Notes: a model not told the origin generated them from the sequence alone. A stretch of 64,000 bases of DNA from Nannobrachium achirus (GCA_963921795.1 OY997645.1:15462352-15526351), one strand, 5' to 3'. Counted from the first letter of the stretch, positions 1-10,606 are shown. Made by a program: numbers and translations.

Positions 1-797
1 TCCAGCCAAACAGAACGGAAGGATTAAGGGGTACCTGGGCAGACCCAAAGCGCTTTCCCCGCAAACTGACAACAGTGTATAGATAAGACCGACTAACTAA
101 CCCAATTAAAGTCACAAAGGAATAGCAGAACAAAGGCATTTAAAAACAATGCAAGAACAAATCGAAATGTTGGACTCCGTAGAGAGCATATACTGTACCT
201 TTGTCAAGAGTAAGTTGTGCTGCTGAAAATTGCCAAGCTTAAAGCAGCACTATGTAACTTTTAATGAATACAATGTATTCCAATCTCTATGGTAGAGTAT
301 GTTAATACATTACAATCTGTATGATAGAGTATGTTAATACAGCATAACATAACAATTGGGGTGGTTGTATTTGGTCTCCCTGCTCTTCTATTGAGCCATT
401 TAGATCGTGTCAAAGGTCATGTCTCACCTAGACATAGGATCTGACATGAATTCTGACCATCAGGTCAAGATTCAATGTATCTCTATAAGGCCCTAACCAA
501 GCAGGCAGGCAGGCAGGCTTATTATTATCTCAATGGTACATTTCAGCACTTATAATAGCACAAATAATTGATTGATTGAATACTTTATTAGCAGTTAGAA
601 AAAAGTTACGTTTTTTTTTGTTAAATACCGGGCCCCCGTCTGAAAAGTGTTTTTATTGATTGATTAGCAGGGACCCCATTGAGAGAAGATTTCTGTTAAG
701 AATATAAAGATTATTCCCAAAAGTTTCCCAAATTATTCAAGATCTTTCCAAAACCTTTGGGAAATCGATCTACAGTACAAGCTCAGAACATGATGCT
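1..797. other. No gene seen; AT-rich unique-looking DNA
   Basis: I see no credible coding region here. A short CAGG tetranucleotide run lies near 504-519, and short ATTGATTG tracts occur near 568 and 656. The rest is unclassified. Confidence 0.5.
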
Positions 798-1166
798 CTA
801 TTCTCCTTTTGCACAAAGTAGTGCATTGCAAGACAGAGGGCGCCAGATCCCTTTTAGTCACACCCTACCACTACTTCCTGTTCATCCACAGAGCATTCAT
901 TCTAGTCATTTTCTCCTTTAGATTTATTTTCATTTTTTTCAACTTTTATTACTTGGGATGGTAAAAAGATGAGGCAGATAAATACAATGTATTTTGACAA
1001 GTAATACAAGTTGAAAAAAGTGAAAAGAAAGCACTTTAATCTAATGGAGAAAACAACTAGAATGAATGCTCTGTGGATGAACAGGAAGTAGTGGTAGGGT
1101 GTGACTAAAAGGGATCTGGCACCCTCTATCTTGCAATGCACTACTTTGTGCAAAAGGAGACTATAG
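798..1166. repeat. Long inverted repeat (foldback element)
   Basis: Two arms of about 160 bp face each other around a spacer of about 40 bp. The left arm runs from about 798 to 957 and the right from about 998 to 1166. Both carry the same stretches in opposite orientation, for example CTTTTGCACAAAGTAGTGCA and ACTACTTCCTGTTCATCCAC, with only a few differences. The high arm identity suggests a recent MITE-like insertion or inverted duplication. I found no clear target duplication, so the superfamily is unknown. Small open frames inside it are by-products of the repeat. Confidence 0.75.
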
Positions 1167-1488
1167 TTTAGTTAATCTGTTCTAGAGTTTGACCTTGACC
1201 ATGCGTGTGACCTTGACGATCCAAAAGTGAATCATCATCTGGAGGCAGCCTAACTGCTCATTTCCACCAAGTCTCATGAAAGTCTGTTTTGAAGACATTA
1301 TGCCAACAGCCAGACGGAACGGAGCACGGGGGTCCTGCCTCATCCTGCTCCAGGGGTCCACCTCCTCGCGGTTCACTAATTAGGAACTCCTGAAAAATAA
1401 GCTTGACTGGAGATAGAGACATTCAAGATAAAAGGAGGAGACAACAGAAGAGTAAGAGAGTACAGCTCTTTCTGGGTATCTTTTCAAT

Positions 1489-1565
1489 TCAAATTTAATT
1501 GTATTATAGTTCCAAATCACAACACGTTGTCTCAAGACACTTTACATAAAGAGCAGAGACCCGAA
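1489..1565. repeat. Dispersed fish repeat, CAAATCACAAC...CACTTTACA type
   Basis: The stretch reads like a widespread fish repeat end: AATTCAAATTTAATTGTATT, then CCAAATCACAACA, then TCAAGACACTTTACA. Assignment is by memory of the motif order only; the superfamily is not determined. Confidence 0.45.
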
Positions 1566-1619
1566 CATTGTCGCACCCTGAGCAAGCCTTTCTTTATTTG
1601 GGGACAGTGGCAACAAAAC

Positions 1620-1935
1620 ACTCCATTAAAGAGGCGGTGCCATAGTTTTGTACTTTTTCTGGTTTTCATGTGTCTAGGAGGTTGACAGTACTTCATTAGA
1701 CCCCCTGGTGTGGTTGTTATGAGCAATTATATATTGCCTTTCTATTTGGGTTTTAGCTTTAGGCTGCCACCTTGTGGGGTCAAACGTGCCGGTCCAAAAA
1801 CACAGATACTTATTACATCACAGAATCAACCCCTCCCCTAATTACCATTCACCCAACATACGTGGGTGTGGCTAACTTCAGCTGGGTCACCACCCACCAT
1901 GACAACCACGCATACCAATGAACTGGAGGGTGTGG
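1620..1935. repeat. Dispersed repeat shared with 4195-4300 and 6018-6215
   Basis: The segment GGTGCCATAGTTTTGTACTTTT near 1635 recurs near 4208. The later part (GGGTGTGGCTAACTTCAGCT near 1864, then a CACCACCCACC tract) recurs near 6158-6192. At least three partial copies of one non-coding repeat therefore lie in the first 6.3 kb, the third joined to the right edge of the hAT MITE at 5641-6017. No coding frame is shared. Confidence 0.6.
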
Positions 1936-1984
1936 CCACATAAAAACATAAAATATTCAATATATATGTAATGCCTTAACCATT

Positions 1985-2200
1985 GATCCAAAGGGATATT
2001 CTTATGAAGTGAGGAAGATACTACACCTTTGACGCCATCAGGCTGAGGCTGTGAGTAACTCTGCTACACTCACCCCCCCTTTTGACCTCCTCCCACAGGG
2101 AAACCCAATCCAGGTCATGGCTCAAATGTAACGCCCGGGATTCGAACCCCGGTCGCCCGCGTGGAAGTCCAAAGAGTTCGAATCCCGGGCGCTACATATA
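1985..2200 (-). repeat. tRNA-like repeat fragment with a B-box hairpin
   Basis: Read on the minus strand, this has GGACTTCCACGCGGGCGACC followed by a B-box-like GGTTCGAATCCC, like a tRNA-Glu-type SINE head. The same unit (GGACTTTCACGCGGGAGACC plus GGTTCGAA) occurs at 58387-58475 and, inverted, at 47876-47950. Here the B-box half appears twice in opposite orientation (about 2127-2145 and 2176-2195), so the unit can fold into a hairpin. The flank AGGGATATTCTTATGAAGTG also matches the flank of the 47.9 kb copy. This is a mobile repeat, not a functional tRNA gene. Confidence 0.6.
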
Positions 2201-2243
2201 TATTATTGAATATAATATATATGATTATTTTTGACCCGATTCT

Positions 2244-2542
2244 TTAAAGGAGTAGTTCACCCCCAAAATTACTTTTTTTCTATTCATTACTCATGCCATG
2301 GAGACTTGAGTTCAATAATATTTGTCGTTTTTTGTCGCATTCCTAAGACAATATTTTTTTTAAATAAAAACCAGGGCCATGCATCAGGGTCCCCATACGG
2401 AATCAATGGGGGTACATTTATTGTAATCACATTTTTGTCTTAGGAATGTGACAAATACGAAAAAATATTATTGAACTCAAGTCTCCATGGTGTGAGTAAT
2501 CAGTAGGAAAAAAGTCATTTTGGGGGTGAACTACTCCTTTAA
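2244..2542. mobile_element. TTAA-flanked MITE with long terminal inverted repeats
   Basis: The left end reads TTAAAGGAGTAGTTCACCCC and the right end is its inverse, GGGGTGAACTACTCCTTTAA. The arms continue inward for about 100 bp (GACTTGAGTTCAATAATATT and its inverse). TTAA at both borders fits the target site used by piggyBac-like and Kolobok-like transposons. There is no coding capacity. The arms are near identical, which suggests a fairly young copy. Confidence 0.85.
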
Positions 2543-2544
2543 GC

Positions 2545-2890
2545 GTCTTCTAAATCCTTTTAAGGTTTTTTGAAAAATGCATGTTTCTATGTCAGTGTTG
2601 CTCAAACCCTTTTCATCTCAAGGATCCCCAGAATGATATGTATTTGGCCACGGACCCCCCATCTCAAAATATTTAGTTTCAGCTAGGGACCCGCCAGAAG
2701 CAAAATTTGAGTTACAAATGTTCGCTTTAACAATACATATATTCAAAGATATGCACACTTTTAAAAAATAGCAGATCTACAAGCTTGCTGCACTTGGTGC
2801 CAAGCTGTTAGCTTGTATATCTACTATTTTTCCAATAGCTAAAGTATAAAATAATTCTAGGCCTAAATGGGTAAATGGAAGAAACCCAGG
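2545..2890. mobile_element. hAT-like MITE fragment carrying the recurrent hairpin module
   Basis: The sequence from TTTTAAGGTTTTTTGAAAAA through GCTCAAACC, ATGATATGTATTTGGCCACG and GCTAAAGTATAAAATAATT is shared with elements at 20584-21044, 23226-23783 and 49211-49685. A hairpin of the AGCAGATCTACAAGC type sits at about 2767-2832. The outer ends are not visible here, so this copy is partial. Confidence 0.65.
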
Positions 2891-3409
2891 CTCTAGGGTG
2901 GGCAGCCCTCTACCCACCCTAGAGAGACAGGAGAGAGAAAGAGACAAGCTTCTGTAACAGTCTGGGACAATGTGAGAGATGTCCTCTGATTATAAACTAT
3001 CGGCTACTTTCGGTTTTGAGCATGTCAAACTAAATGTCTCTCTCGTTCTCCCTGCACATCAGCGCTTCTAAACTCTCATTTGACCAGATTTGCGGAGAAC
3101 GGCAAAGCCATGTTGTTGTTCACGAGCATGATAACGTTTATGGTCACACCAGTTTAGCTTCCAGCCTTTTTGGAACCCCAGCGTTTCTGCTTTTAATTAC
3201 AAGGCGTAATTAAAACCACCTTGTAATGGCTTCGTCATAGGCTGGCTTCAGGGCAGAGCGCTTTGTCTCATTTTGCCACGTTTAATGGAAGGCTACAAGA
3301 GCAGGACGCAATCGCACAAATTGTAATGAGGCTGAACTTGTTTCCATATTGTCTGAAGGGAATTACTGCCGAATAGAGGAACGCACAGCATGGCAAATGT
3401 TATCAAAAT

Positions 3410-3470
3410 CAGTGGTGGACAGTCACTAAGTGAATTTACTTGAGTACAACTACTTCTTAAAGGATGACAT
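3410..3470. mobile_element. Left end of a CAGTGGTGGA...ACTTGAGTA MITE
   Basis: CAGTGGTGGACAGTCACTAA and TTTACTTGAGTACAACTACT look like one terminus of a common fish MITE. An inverse-looking terminus (TTTACTTGAGTATATACCAC) lies at about 6565-6590. The two could be ends of one element interrupted by about 3 kb of later insertions, or two separate fragments; the flanks show no matching target duplication. Confidence 0.45.
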
Positions 3471-3489
3471 CGCCCATTTTTGAGCGGTG

Positions 3490-4130
3490 GTCACAACGCT
3501 CCTATACGTGGCCGTGTGTGTGGGTCTGTCTCCGTGTCTGTATGTAGCCTAAACTTCGGCGCGTAACTAGTGCCGCACCATTTACGCCACTCGCGCAATA
3601 TATACATCAAAATGTGCGGCTCGGCCGGGAATGGTGTGCTATTACCTTTCGTTCCGATCCGCCTTACCATGCCGACGTAATCGGCAAAAAACGACGCTTA
3701 ATTGTCCCCATTAACTTATAATGGGACAATGCAAGAAATCACTTTCAAGTATTTTTCTCTCGTAAACCATAGGAGCTACAGTTTCAAACCTCGGAGAGGA
3801 GATTCATAATGATTTTAAGAATGAATCAAAAAATTATTACATCACTCGGCCTCATGGTGGCGCTATAACGGCCCACTTTACGTTTTGCCCCGTAACTCTT
3901 GAACCGTAGATCGGAAAATTAAAATTATTGTTTCCCTGGATTCCTTGGGTCAAGACGCATCTCCCCATATAGGCCACGCCCATTTGCGCCAGGATAGATT
4001 TTCCGCCATCTTGAATTTTCTCCAAAACACACTTTTTGCTCCTTTTCCTACATATTTTCTTCAAATGTCACAAAAAGCGGTACACATGATCTATGAGGTG
4101 GGTAAACCACCGCTCAGTTCACACGGGTGT
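3490..4130. repeat. Dispersed non-coding repeat with GGTGGCGCTATAACGG motif
   Basis: This has the phrase order of a common fish repeat: GCTCCTATACG, TAATCGGCAAAAAACGACGC, ACTTATAATGGGACAATGC, CTCATGGTGGCGCTATAACG, AACTCTTGAACCGTAGATCG and AAAAGCGGTACACATGATCT. The edges may be GAGCGGTGGT (3482) and its inverse ACCACCGCTC (4108). Short frames on both strands here are not conserved genes. Some phrases (GGTGGCGCTATA, CGGTACACA) resemble parts of the GCGACCGTCAGG family found later. Confidence 0.5.
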
Positions 4131-4299
4131 GATTTTTGTATATTTTCATATAATTGGTCCTCACTAATACACATTATAATAAGGTACCATTTTTATCTTA
4201 AAGAGGTGGTGCCATAGTTTGGTACTTTTTTTGTTTTGTATGTGTCTATGGAGTTACCATTATGTTGACAGTGCGATAATCCAATGTAAACCTTTGCCA

Positions 4300-5640
4300 T
4301 AGTTGTATGGATTTGACTTTATTTTACGTTAATAAGGTGCTTGAATTTCACACTGTCTTGCAGAAATGCAGAGTTTTCTGCATGTCTGTCATGCTGTGAT
4401 ATCCTCCGAGGTCAAAACCAGCAGTGACTCCCCACTCGTTTAGACACTGACGAAGTTACTTTTGCCGCTGACCGAGTCGCTTCTTACGAGGTCAAGAATA
4501 GCAGCGATTTTTGGACACGGATGAGATGAAGGCTTTGTTGCTTTTCCACCTTGGCATAGGATCCGCTCTCACTCTGTTTCTCTGCCGGTGACGATACAAT
4601 CGTTATATAAAACATTAAAACACATATATTTCATTTATAATATTCCACAGTTATTAAAATATTGGGGAGACAACACATTCTTGTATTTCAATTGGATTAA
4701 ACAAAACAAAATCACATGATATAACATAACCAAGCCTACTTCATTAGGACATGCAATTATGACTTAATGGTTCTATTTATTAGCAATCTTTTCCTTCTAA
4801 TCATCATTCATTTTCCCAATGATCCCCACAACGAGGTAACATCGACATTCTCATCATGTTTTGTCAGTGTAAATAATCATCAGTAAATCACTGCATTTTT
4901 AAAGTCCTTTTAGAGTCCATTGAGAGGGAGAGGGGGGGACAAGGGGGATAAGGGGAGGTGATAGCGTTCCAGGGAAATGGGGGCTGAGGGTCTATAAATC
5001 TTCGGTCCAACCGAGAAGAGACCCTTCTTAACTGGGGAAAGTCAATGTCAATTTGTAGTTGTCTAGGATTTTTTGGCATCCCATGAATTAATTAATTCAA
5101 GTCCATGGGCAGTTCAATAGCCCAATATTATAGTCTGATTCTGTTTTGGTCAGAACATCTTAGCAGTTGAGGTTCAAAGGTCACTTGTAACCCATCTTAA
5201 AGGCTGCTCTGACGTCTTCCAGACCCTCGTCCATAGTTATGGCTTCTGGGTGTGTTGTTTGGATGCTGGTAATGGGGAGAGGGAGGTCTGGAGGGGAGAG
5301 GATTTCGAGGGAATCCCTGCTCCTCGGATTGTGGTGATTTATACCTGGTCCTCCATATTTGGATATTGTGGAGTGCTTCAACTGTTGGTTTTTCATCCGA
5401 TAGGATTTATGGCTCTGTCCAGGCCCTTGGTCTTGTGCAGTATTCACCTTAAGTTGAAATCCAGGAAAGTAATTATCACTAGTGAGGGAAAATTGTCTGA
5501 CAGAGGGAGTGTCTTAGGGAAAGGGGCTGTGGGGTGGGTGAGTAGGCTTCGGCCCTCTGACCTCTCCCCTCCCCTTCCCTAATCGTCGAAAGCACAGAAA
5601 ACTTCACCTACATCCGGATTGTTAACACATTACTCTAATA
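4300..5640. other. No recognised gene; unclassified region
   Basis: Minus-strand frames at 4888-5079 and 5181-5447 encode proline-rich peptides that I do not recognise; low complexity and lack of motifs argue against genes. AGAGGGAGAGGGGGGGACAA near 4922 and GAGAGGGAGGTCTGGAGGGG near 5277 are purine-rich. Two related phrases (CCGAGGTCAAAACCAGCAG near 4407, ACGAGGTCAAGAATAGCAGC near 4486) suggest a small diverged duplication. Confidence 0.35.
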
Positions 5641-6017
5641 CAGTGGTTCATAACCTGTGGGTCGGGACCCCCAGGGGGGTCCCCGAATTATTTTAGGGGA
5701 TGTCCAGATGATTAACTTGATGTGCAACATTGTTTTCTCACTCAACAGTAAACAAACCACACAAAGTGTAAAGAGGGTATCTGCACATTTCTAAAGTGAC
5801 AATCCTCTAAAATGACAAGTTAAAATTGGTTAAACTGTCAAATATTAGAGGCTGAAATTGTGAAAATAGCAGATCTACATGCTCACAACGCCTCGCAACA
5901 ATAGAACCGTGTTATACAAAATGTAATGACTCAACTCTTAGTGCTCGTAGGGTGGGGGTCCCTAGTTAAAATATGATTATTTTGGGGGTCACGGCTTGAA
6001 AAGGTTGAGAACCACTG
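5641..6017. mobile_element. hAT MITE (CAGTGGTTCATAACC type)
   Basis: The left terminus is CAGTGGTTCATAACCTGTGG followed by GTCGGGACCCCC. The right terminus GAAAAGGTTGAGAACCACTG is an imperfect inverse. These match the ends of the autonomous hAT at 8926-12705. A half hairpin of the GCAGATCTAC type lies at about 5864-5897. The flanking 8-mers match poorly, so the copy is probably old. Confidence 0.75.
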
Positions 6018-6218
6018 CTTAGACCCCCAGTTGTGGTTATAATATGCAAAAATGTCTTCCCTGTATTCCCTGAGTCAAAAGGCCCAATTGAAATTCACCA
6101 ATTTAATGACATCACACAATCATCCCCTCCCCTTATTTTACCATACAACAGCACTGTGGGTGTGGCTAGGTTCAGCTGGGTCACCACCCACCTGACAACC
6201 AGGTATACTTTATGAACA

Positions 6219-6375
6219 GGTGGGCACATACCACATAGGCTCTGATGCCTGTGTCGTGGGTTCGAGTCCCGATCCCGGCGGCCTTTGCTGCATGTCACTC
6301 CCCATTTCTCTCCCCGTTTCCTGTCCGTTTCCTGTCAATCTACTGTCCTATCCAAACAAACAAATCTTAAAAAAA
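6219..6375 (+). mobile_element. tRNA-derived SINE, partial
   Basis: A B-box-like GGGTTCGAGTCCC near 6258 is followed by the body GCTGCATGTCACTCCCCATT and CTGTCAATCTACTGTCCTAT, then an A-rich tail at 6356-6382. The same body appears reversed at 33136-33339 and 41811-42010. The tRNA-like head is 5'-shortened compared with those copies. Confidence 0.7.
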
Positions 6376-6382
6376 GAAAAAA

Positions 6383-7140
6383 ATGAATTTTAACACTTTT
6401 TGTGCACATTTTGGAAGTATAATCATAATACCTGTATGTTGTAAGGGGGAAATAAATCATGGCACCCTGTCCATAAGCATTTGTCACTTCTGACTCATTA
6501 TTTAAACTACCGGTATTGTGAAAATAACCATTAATACTTCATATTCATTTTAAATACTTATTTACTTGAGTATATACCACCGCTGGCATCAGTAGCTCTT
6601 GTATCTTCAAGTAAAAAGTAAGCCGCCATACATTACAGTTACAGAACACATTGGAAAGTAGTAAAACGGTTTGCTCTGAGCTCTAAATAAAAAAAGTGCC
6701 ATTTAAAACCTTTATGTGTGCTCTGCTCCCTGTAGGAAAACCCTGATCGGTGCAATGCAGAACTCATCTTCTCTTCAGTATAGCCTGGTGCAAAATGCTC
6801 TCCGGAGGTCGAAATGCACTTTATGTGCCACAAAATAAAGATGACATACGAGTTCTTGTCAAACTTGTACATGATGAGGGGATGAGTTATAACTAGTATA
6901 GCCTCGGGAACCCATACGTTTTTTTTTTTTGTTTTGTTTTACAACTAGTCTGACCGCAAGTCACCTGGGTTTTGGTGCTTGTGCATGCATGTGTCACAGT
7001 GTTGTGAGCTCTAACCCCAACATTAGAGAAATAATGACATGATGATTATAAGGATGATGATGACGGTGCTCTTTGAAAACCACTGAGATAAAGATTAGCT
7101 CCCAGGGAGACACCTTAACCAACAGGGGTTGAATAGACCC
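6383..7140. other. No gene seen
   Basis: Apart from the MITE end at about 6540-6600 and a poly-T run at 6920-6931 I see no feature. The frame at 6639-6872 on the minus strand has no recognisable motif. Confidence 0.4.
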
Positions 7141-7145
7141 ACCTG

Positions 7146-7229
7146 ATGACTATAATATATAACATGATGACTATAATATATAACATGATGACTATAATAT
7201 ATAACATGATGACTATAATATATAACATA
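7146..7229. repeat. 21-bp minisatellite, four units
   Basis: ATGACTATAATATATAACAT with one further base is repeated four times in near-perfect register. Because 21 is divisible by three, one forward frame runs through as a repeated MTIIYNM peptide, which is an artefact of the repeat. Confidence 0.9.
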
Positions 7230-7246
7230 ATTCATAATTTCATATC

Positions 7247-7560
7247 CGCAACGCCGGGTGGCGGAAGGCTGGATATTATCTTTTCATCCCTGATATCATT
7301 CTGTCTGTCTGTTTGTCTGTCTGTCTGTTTGTGTATCTGTGAACAGCTATACTATCCGGCACCACTGGAGTGATCAGTGTGAAACTTTAGATGTATTTTC
7401 TTCAAAACTTTAACTTTTTCGCTACTACGTCTACAGATTTTGTCCACAACTAACACAAATAGGTACACATAAGCTCTGGAGTCATGTGATTTATCAGACA
7501 GATCTTTCTCATTCCATTCCGATTGGCTATGATTGACTTTCACATTTTGCGGTATGACAA
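7247..7560. repeat. CTGT-tract repeat, diverged relative of the GCGACCGTCAGG family
   Basis: It starts near GGGTGGCGGAAGGCTGGATA, contains a CTGT-type tract at 7300-7329, then TCTACAGATTTTGTCCACAA and AGGTACACATAAGC, and ends near ATTCCGATTGGCTATGATTG. The order (CTGT tract, TACAGATTTTG, GGTACACA, GATTGGCTA) parallels the elements at 7849, 43686, 47361 and 56543, but the flanks are different. It may be an older sister family. Confidence 0.5.
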
Positions 7561-7848
7561 ACTGGCCTAGCTGACTTTTCTAGTCTATATTTTATTTCTT
7601 GCTTGACAGTTCAATTGGTAGATTACCTGTCTTCTTGTTGGGTGAGATGAAACATTTTTATTTTTATTTTTGTATTTAAGATTGGATTTCCTTGTGGGAG
7701 GATCTCATCATTGCTGGACGCCAAACATGCTGTCATCGTGTCCACGTGTTAATTAGGCAAAAAAGTTATACATGGAAAAGTCCTGAACTTTGGAAAAGTT
7801 TTGGTTCTTGCGTGTATGTCAGACAGACATTACTTCGCATAGGGTTAT

Positions 7849-8333
7849 TGGGACCGTCAGGTTGCAGTTACTATCAAAACCTCCACCGGCTGTCAGTCTG
7901 TCAGTCTGTCCGTCACGTCACGTCACGTCATGTCACGTCACGTCACATCACGTCACACTTTTGCCCTACTCACATCTCCGCCACCGTTGCCCCTATCCAA
8001 ACATGGCCCTTTTCTAACGCCACCATGAGGCCGATTCTTGCTAAACACATTTTTGGACACTGCTCCTACAGATTTTGCCCGGTACACACTACACAGTATT
8101 TATAGATCATATCATCAACATGGATCTGTCCCATGTAGCGCCACCATCACAGCGATTTCATCACATTTTTGGACACTGCTCCTACAGATTTTGCCCTAAA
8201 ATCACACAAAGCGGTACACAGTATCTCTAAAGTCATGTCATCATTTCCCATATTCCCTCCTGATTGCCTATATTGCCTTCTAAAGTGTGTGTATGCGACC
8301 TCGCTTATCTCCCGATTAGGGAGTCTTACTGGT
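7849..8333. mobile_element. GCGACCGTCAGG-family element with internal tandem unit
   Basis: It opens with GGACCGTCAGGTTGCAG and TATCAAAACCTCCACCGGCT, followed by a CTGT tract and repeated CGTCACGTCA pentamers (7911-7958). It carries about two copies of the unit ACATTTTTGGACACTGCTCC and closes with TCCCGATTAGGGAGTCTTAC then TGGT. The same opening and closing occur at 43686-44466, 47361-47745, 48028-48726 (inverted) and 56543-57019. No protein is encoded, and no hAT-type 8-bp duplication is obvious. Confidence 0.8.
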
Positions 8334-8345
8334 TTGTATGTAAAT

Positions 8346-8520
8346 TATTCTACCACTTTTTCTAGTCACATGTTCAAATACTGGATTCTGATTGGCTAAA
8401 TTCCGGAGGTTATGGCAGAACAACCGCCGCAGTTGTGTGAGGACGAGATCAATGCGCCTCAGTGTACATCCGGGGACTCCAGGAGGTAGTCGGAACACCT
8501 TTCCCCCAACCAACATATGA
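8346..8520. repeat. CTACCACTTTTT...GATTGGCT repeat
   Basis: CTACCACTTTTTCTAGTCAC and ATACTGGATTCTGATTGGCT recur at 24016-24062 with few changes. The matching inverse (AGTGGTAGAAAAGC) is seen at 12887 and 24182, so this is one end of a dispersed inverted-repeat element. Confidence 0.6.
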
Positions 8521-8653
8521 CGGTCGTAGCGGTCCTATGTTTACTAACGTGCGTACGACGTCGCCGATTTATTTGGATCCAATGCAATCCGCCAACTTTA
8601 AAGCCCCTTTTCTCTGAACCTATGCCTTTCTGGAAGCGAACAGCCTCTATTTA

Positions 8654-8899
8654 CGGCCGGAACGGCAACGGTCCGCCATTCCGAAACACCGCTATTCCGA
8701 AGCAGGGTTAGGGTTAGGTTTAGGGTTAGGGTTAGGGTTAGGGGTAGGGTTAGGGGTAGGGTTAGGGTTAGTTAGGGTTAGGGTTAGGGTTAGGGTAAGG
8801 GTTAGGGTTAGGGTTAGGGTTAGGGGTAGGGTTAGGGTTAGAAGTCAACGTTCGGAATAGCGGTGTTTCGGAATGGCGGGGTGTAACCGGCCGGAACGG
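8654..8899. repeat. Inverted-repeat element enclosing TTAGGG repeats
   Basis: A core of GTTAGGG units with variants such as GGGGTAGGGTTAG occupies about 8704-8840. It is bracketed by opposed arms: GCCATTCCGAAACACCGCTA on the left and its inverse TAGCGGTGTTTCGGAATGGC on the right. Outside the arms is the direct repeat CGGCCGGAACGG (8654-8665 and 8888-8899). This is an interstitial telomere-like tract carried inside a symmetric element. Confidence 0.85.
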
Positions 8900-9583
8900 T
8901 CCTTCTAACTGACGTTAGCTTAGCTCAGGGGTCCTCAACCTTTTCTGGCCGCGACCCCCAAAATAATCACATTTGGACTCGCGACCCCCGGCCCTTACGG
9001 ACCCCCCCCCCCCCCCCCCCGCCCCGCCCCGCCTCACCGCGCCGCATTGTGAGCTTGCAGATCGGCTGTTTTCACTACTAGGCTACGTCTTAAAGTTATG
9101 CAGAGAAAACAACACTGACACGTGATATGAATAATGACGCATTTATTTTCTTATTGCTGCATTAATTATGCTCTTAACGTTTTTAGCCACATGAAACTGT
9201 CCAGCAATAAAAGAAAAAAAAGGGAGAAACAATATATCATTTAACTGGATCTGACGGCTGCATTAATTATGCTCGTAACGTTACATGAAACTGTCCAGCA
9301 AACAAAGGGGAAACAAATATGGGAAACTATGCACTGGTTTCCAAACAATATAATGTAACCGTATCTGACAGCACTGACAGCTGCATTCATATGCTCTTAA
9401 CATTTTACATTAAACTGTCCAGCAAAAAAGAAAAACAAAAAGGGAAACAAATAGGCCTACATATATGTGAACTACACCTTCGTTTCCATCCACACTATTA
9501 AATGTAACCGGCATAACATCTTGACAGCACTTTTTTTTATGAACAATTTATGAATTGTTTTGGCATATGCCTACCTTTTGAGG

Positions 9584-9818
9584 TTAGTGGGATGGCTGCG
9601 CTTGTTTCTTTGAACAGAGAAGTGCTAATCTAGGCTCAATATTGCTCACAGCAACACGGAGATCATCTTCAACTCTGGTGAGTCGTGATCTGTATTTTGA
9701 TTTTATATATGTGAGCGCAGAGAACGTCTTTTCACATAGGTAAGTGGACGGAAAATGAATCAGAACATCCATTGCTGCTTTTGACAGTTCAGTATATTGC
9801 GCAGCCACAGTTTTAGAT
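9584..9818 (-). pseudogene. C-terminal dimerisation part of the same hAT transposase, cut off by an insertion
   Basis: The minus-strand frame reads TVAAQYTELSKAAMDVLIHF, then FPSTYLCEKTFSALTYIKSK and YRSRLTRVEDDLR, and ends about 78 codons after the break in CSKKQAQPSH. The CEKTFSALTYIKSKYRSRL block is the conserved hAT C-terminal dimerisation motif. The sequence GGCTATCTAAAAC is present on both sides of the 9819-10606 insertion as its target duplication. Before the insertion the transposase would have been about 670 residues, normal for this group. The frame within the fragment is open. Confidence 0.88.
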
Positions 9819-10606
9819 AGCCCTGAATACATGACTCTCATATACATGAGAGTCATGCTCGAACTTTAACATGAGGACCAGTGGGTAATCGAGCCCTCAA
9901 CGGTTTGCGCTAGGAACATCAGATTTCAAAAATAAAGTGCTTACCCAAGCCAACTCTGCTAACGATTTGACGCCGCACAACGTTCATTACACGCCGCTCC
10001 CCGGTTGTTGAGTAAAAAGCATTTTTGTCCGAAATTGTTTTGTTTTCCATTGGACATCCGGGTCATTTCCTCGCTTACCCCCAAAGTGCGCAACTGCGCC
10101 CTCTATCGGCTGTAACTGAATCTAAACACATTGTCTTGTAGTGCACGCCCTGCAGCCGAACATCTTCTCACTTGTTGACTTGACTACTTGAGAGAGACAC
10201 ATGAGCGCAAACACCGGAGGAGAAGGGAAAAGAATCAAGAAGCTAAGAATTATAACAAGTGAAGCTGTGAAAACCTACCTGTTACAGCGAAATACACCTA
10301 CCAAGCATGTGGGGGCGCTGTGGCACAAGTGAGGCGCAGGTTGGATCATCATTTGGGATAAGCGAGGAAGTCCAATGGAAAACAAAATAATTTCGGACAA
10401 AAATGCTTTTTACTCAACAACCGGGGAGCGGCGTGTAATGAACGTTGTGCGGCGTCAAATCGTTAGCAGAGTTGGCTTGGGTAAGCACTTTATTTTTGAA
10501 ATCTGATGTTCCTAGCGCAAACCGTTGAGGGCTCGATTACCCACTGGTCCTCATGTTAAAGTTCGAGCATGACTCTCATGTATATGAGAGTCATGTATTC
10601 AGGGCT
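9819..10606. mobile_element. Foldback element with about 250-bp inverted arms, inserted in the hAT transposase
   Basis: The termini are AGCCCTGAATACATGACTCT and its inverse ending GTATTCAGGGCT. The arms run about 9819-10083 and 10355-10606, with one short gap of about 11 bp, around a unique core of about 270 bp. The extreme ends contain their own palindrome (ATGACTCTCAT...ATGAGAGTCAT). The host sequence AGTTTTAGAT is duplicated at 9809-9818 and 10608-10617. Long arms plus a 9-11 bp duplication fit Mutator-like (MULE) non-autonomous elements; this assignment is inferred. No protein is encoded. Confidence 0.82.

Noticed and set aside
4888-5447. Minus-strand frames as remnants of a known element
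   Set aside because: Proline-rich, no motif recognised; left as unclassified.
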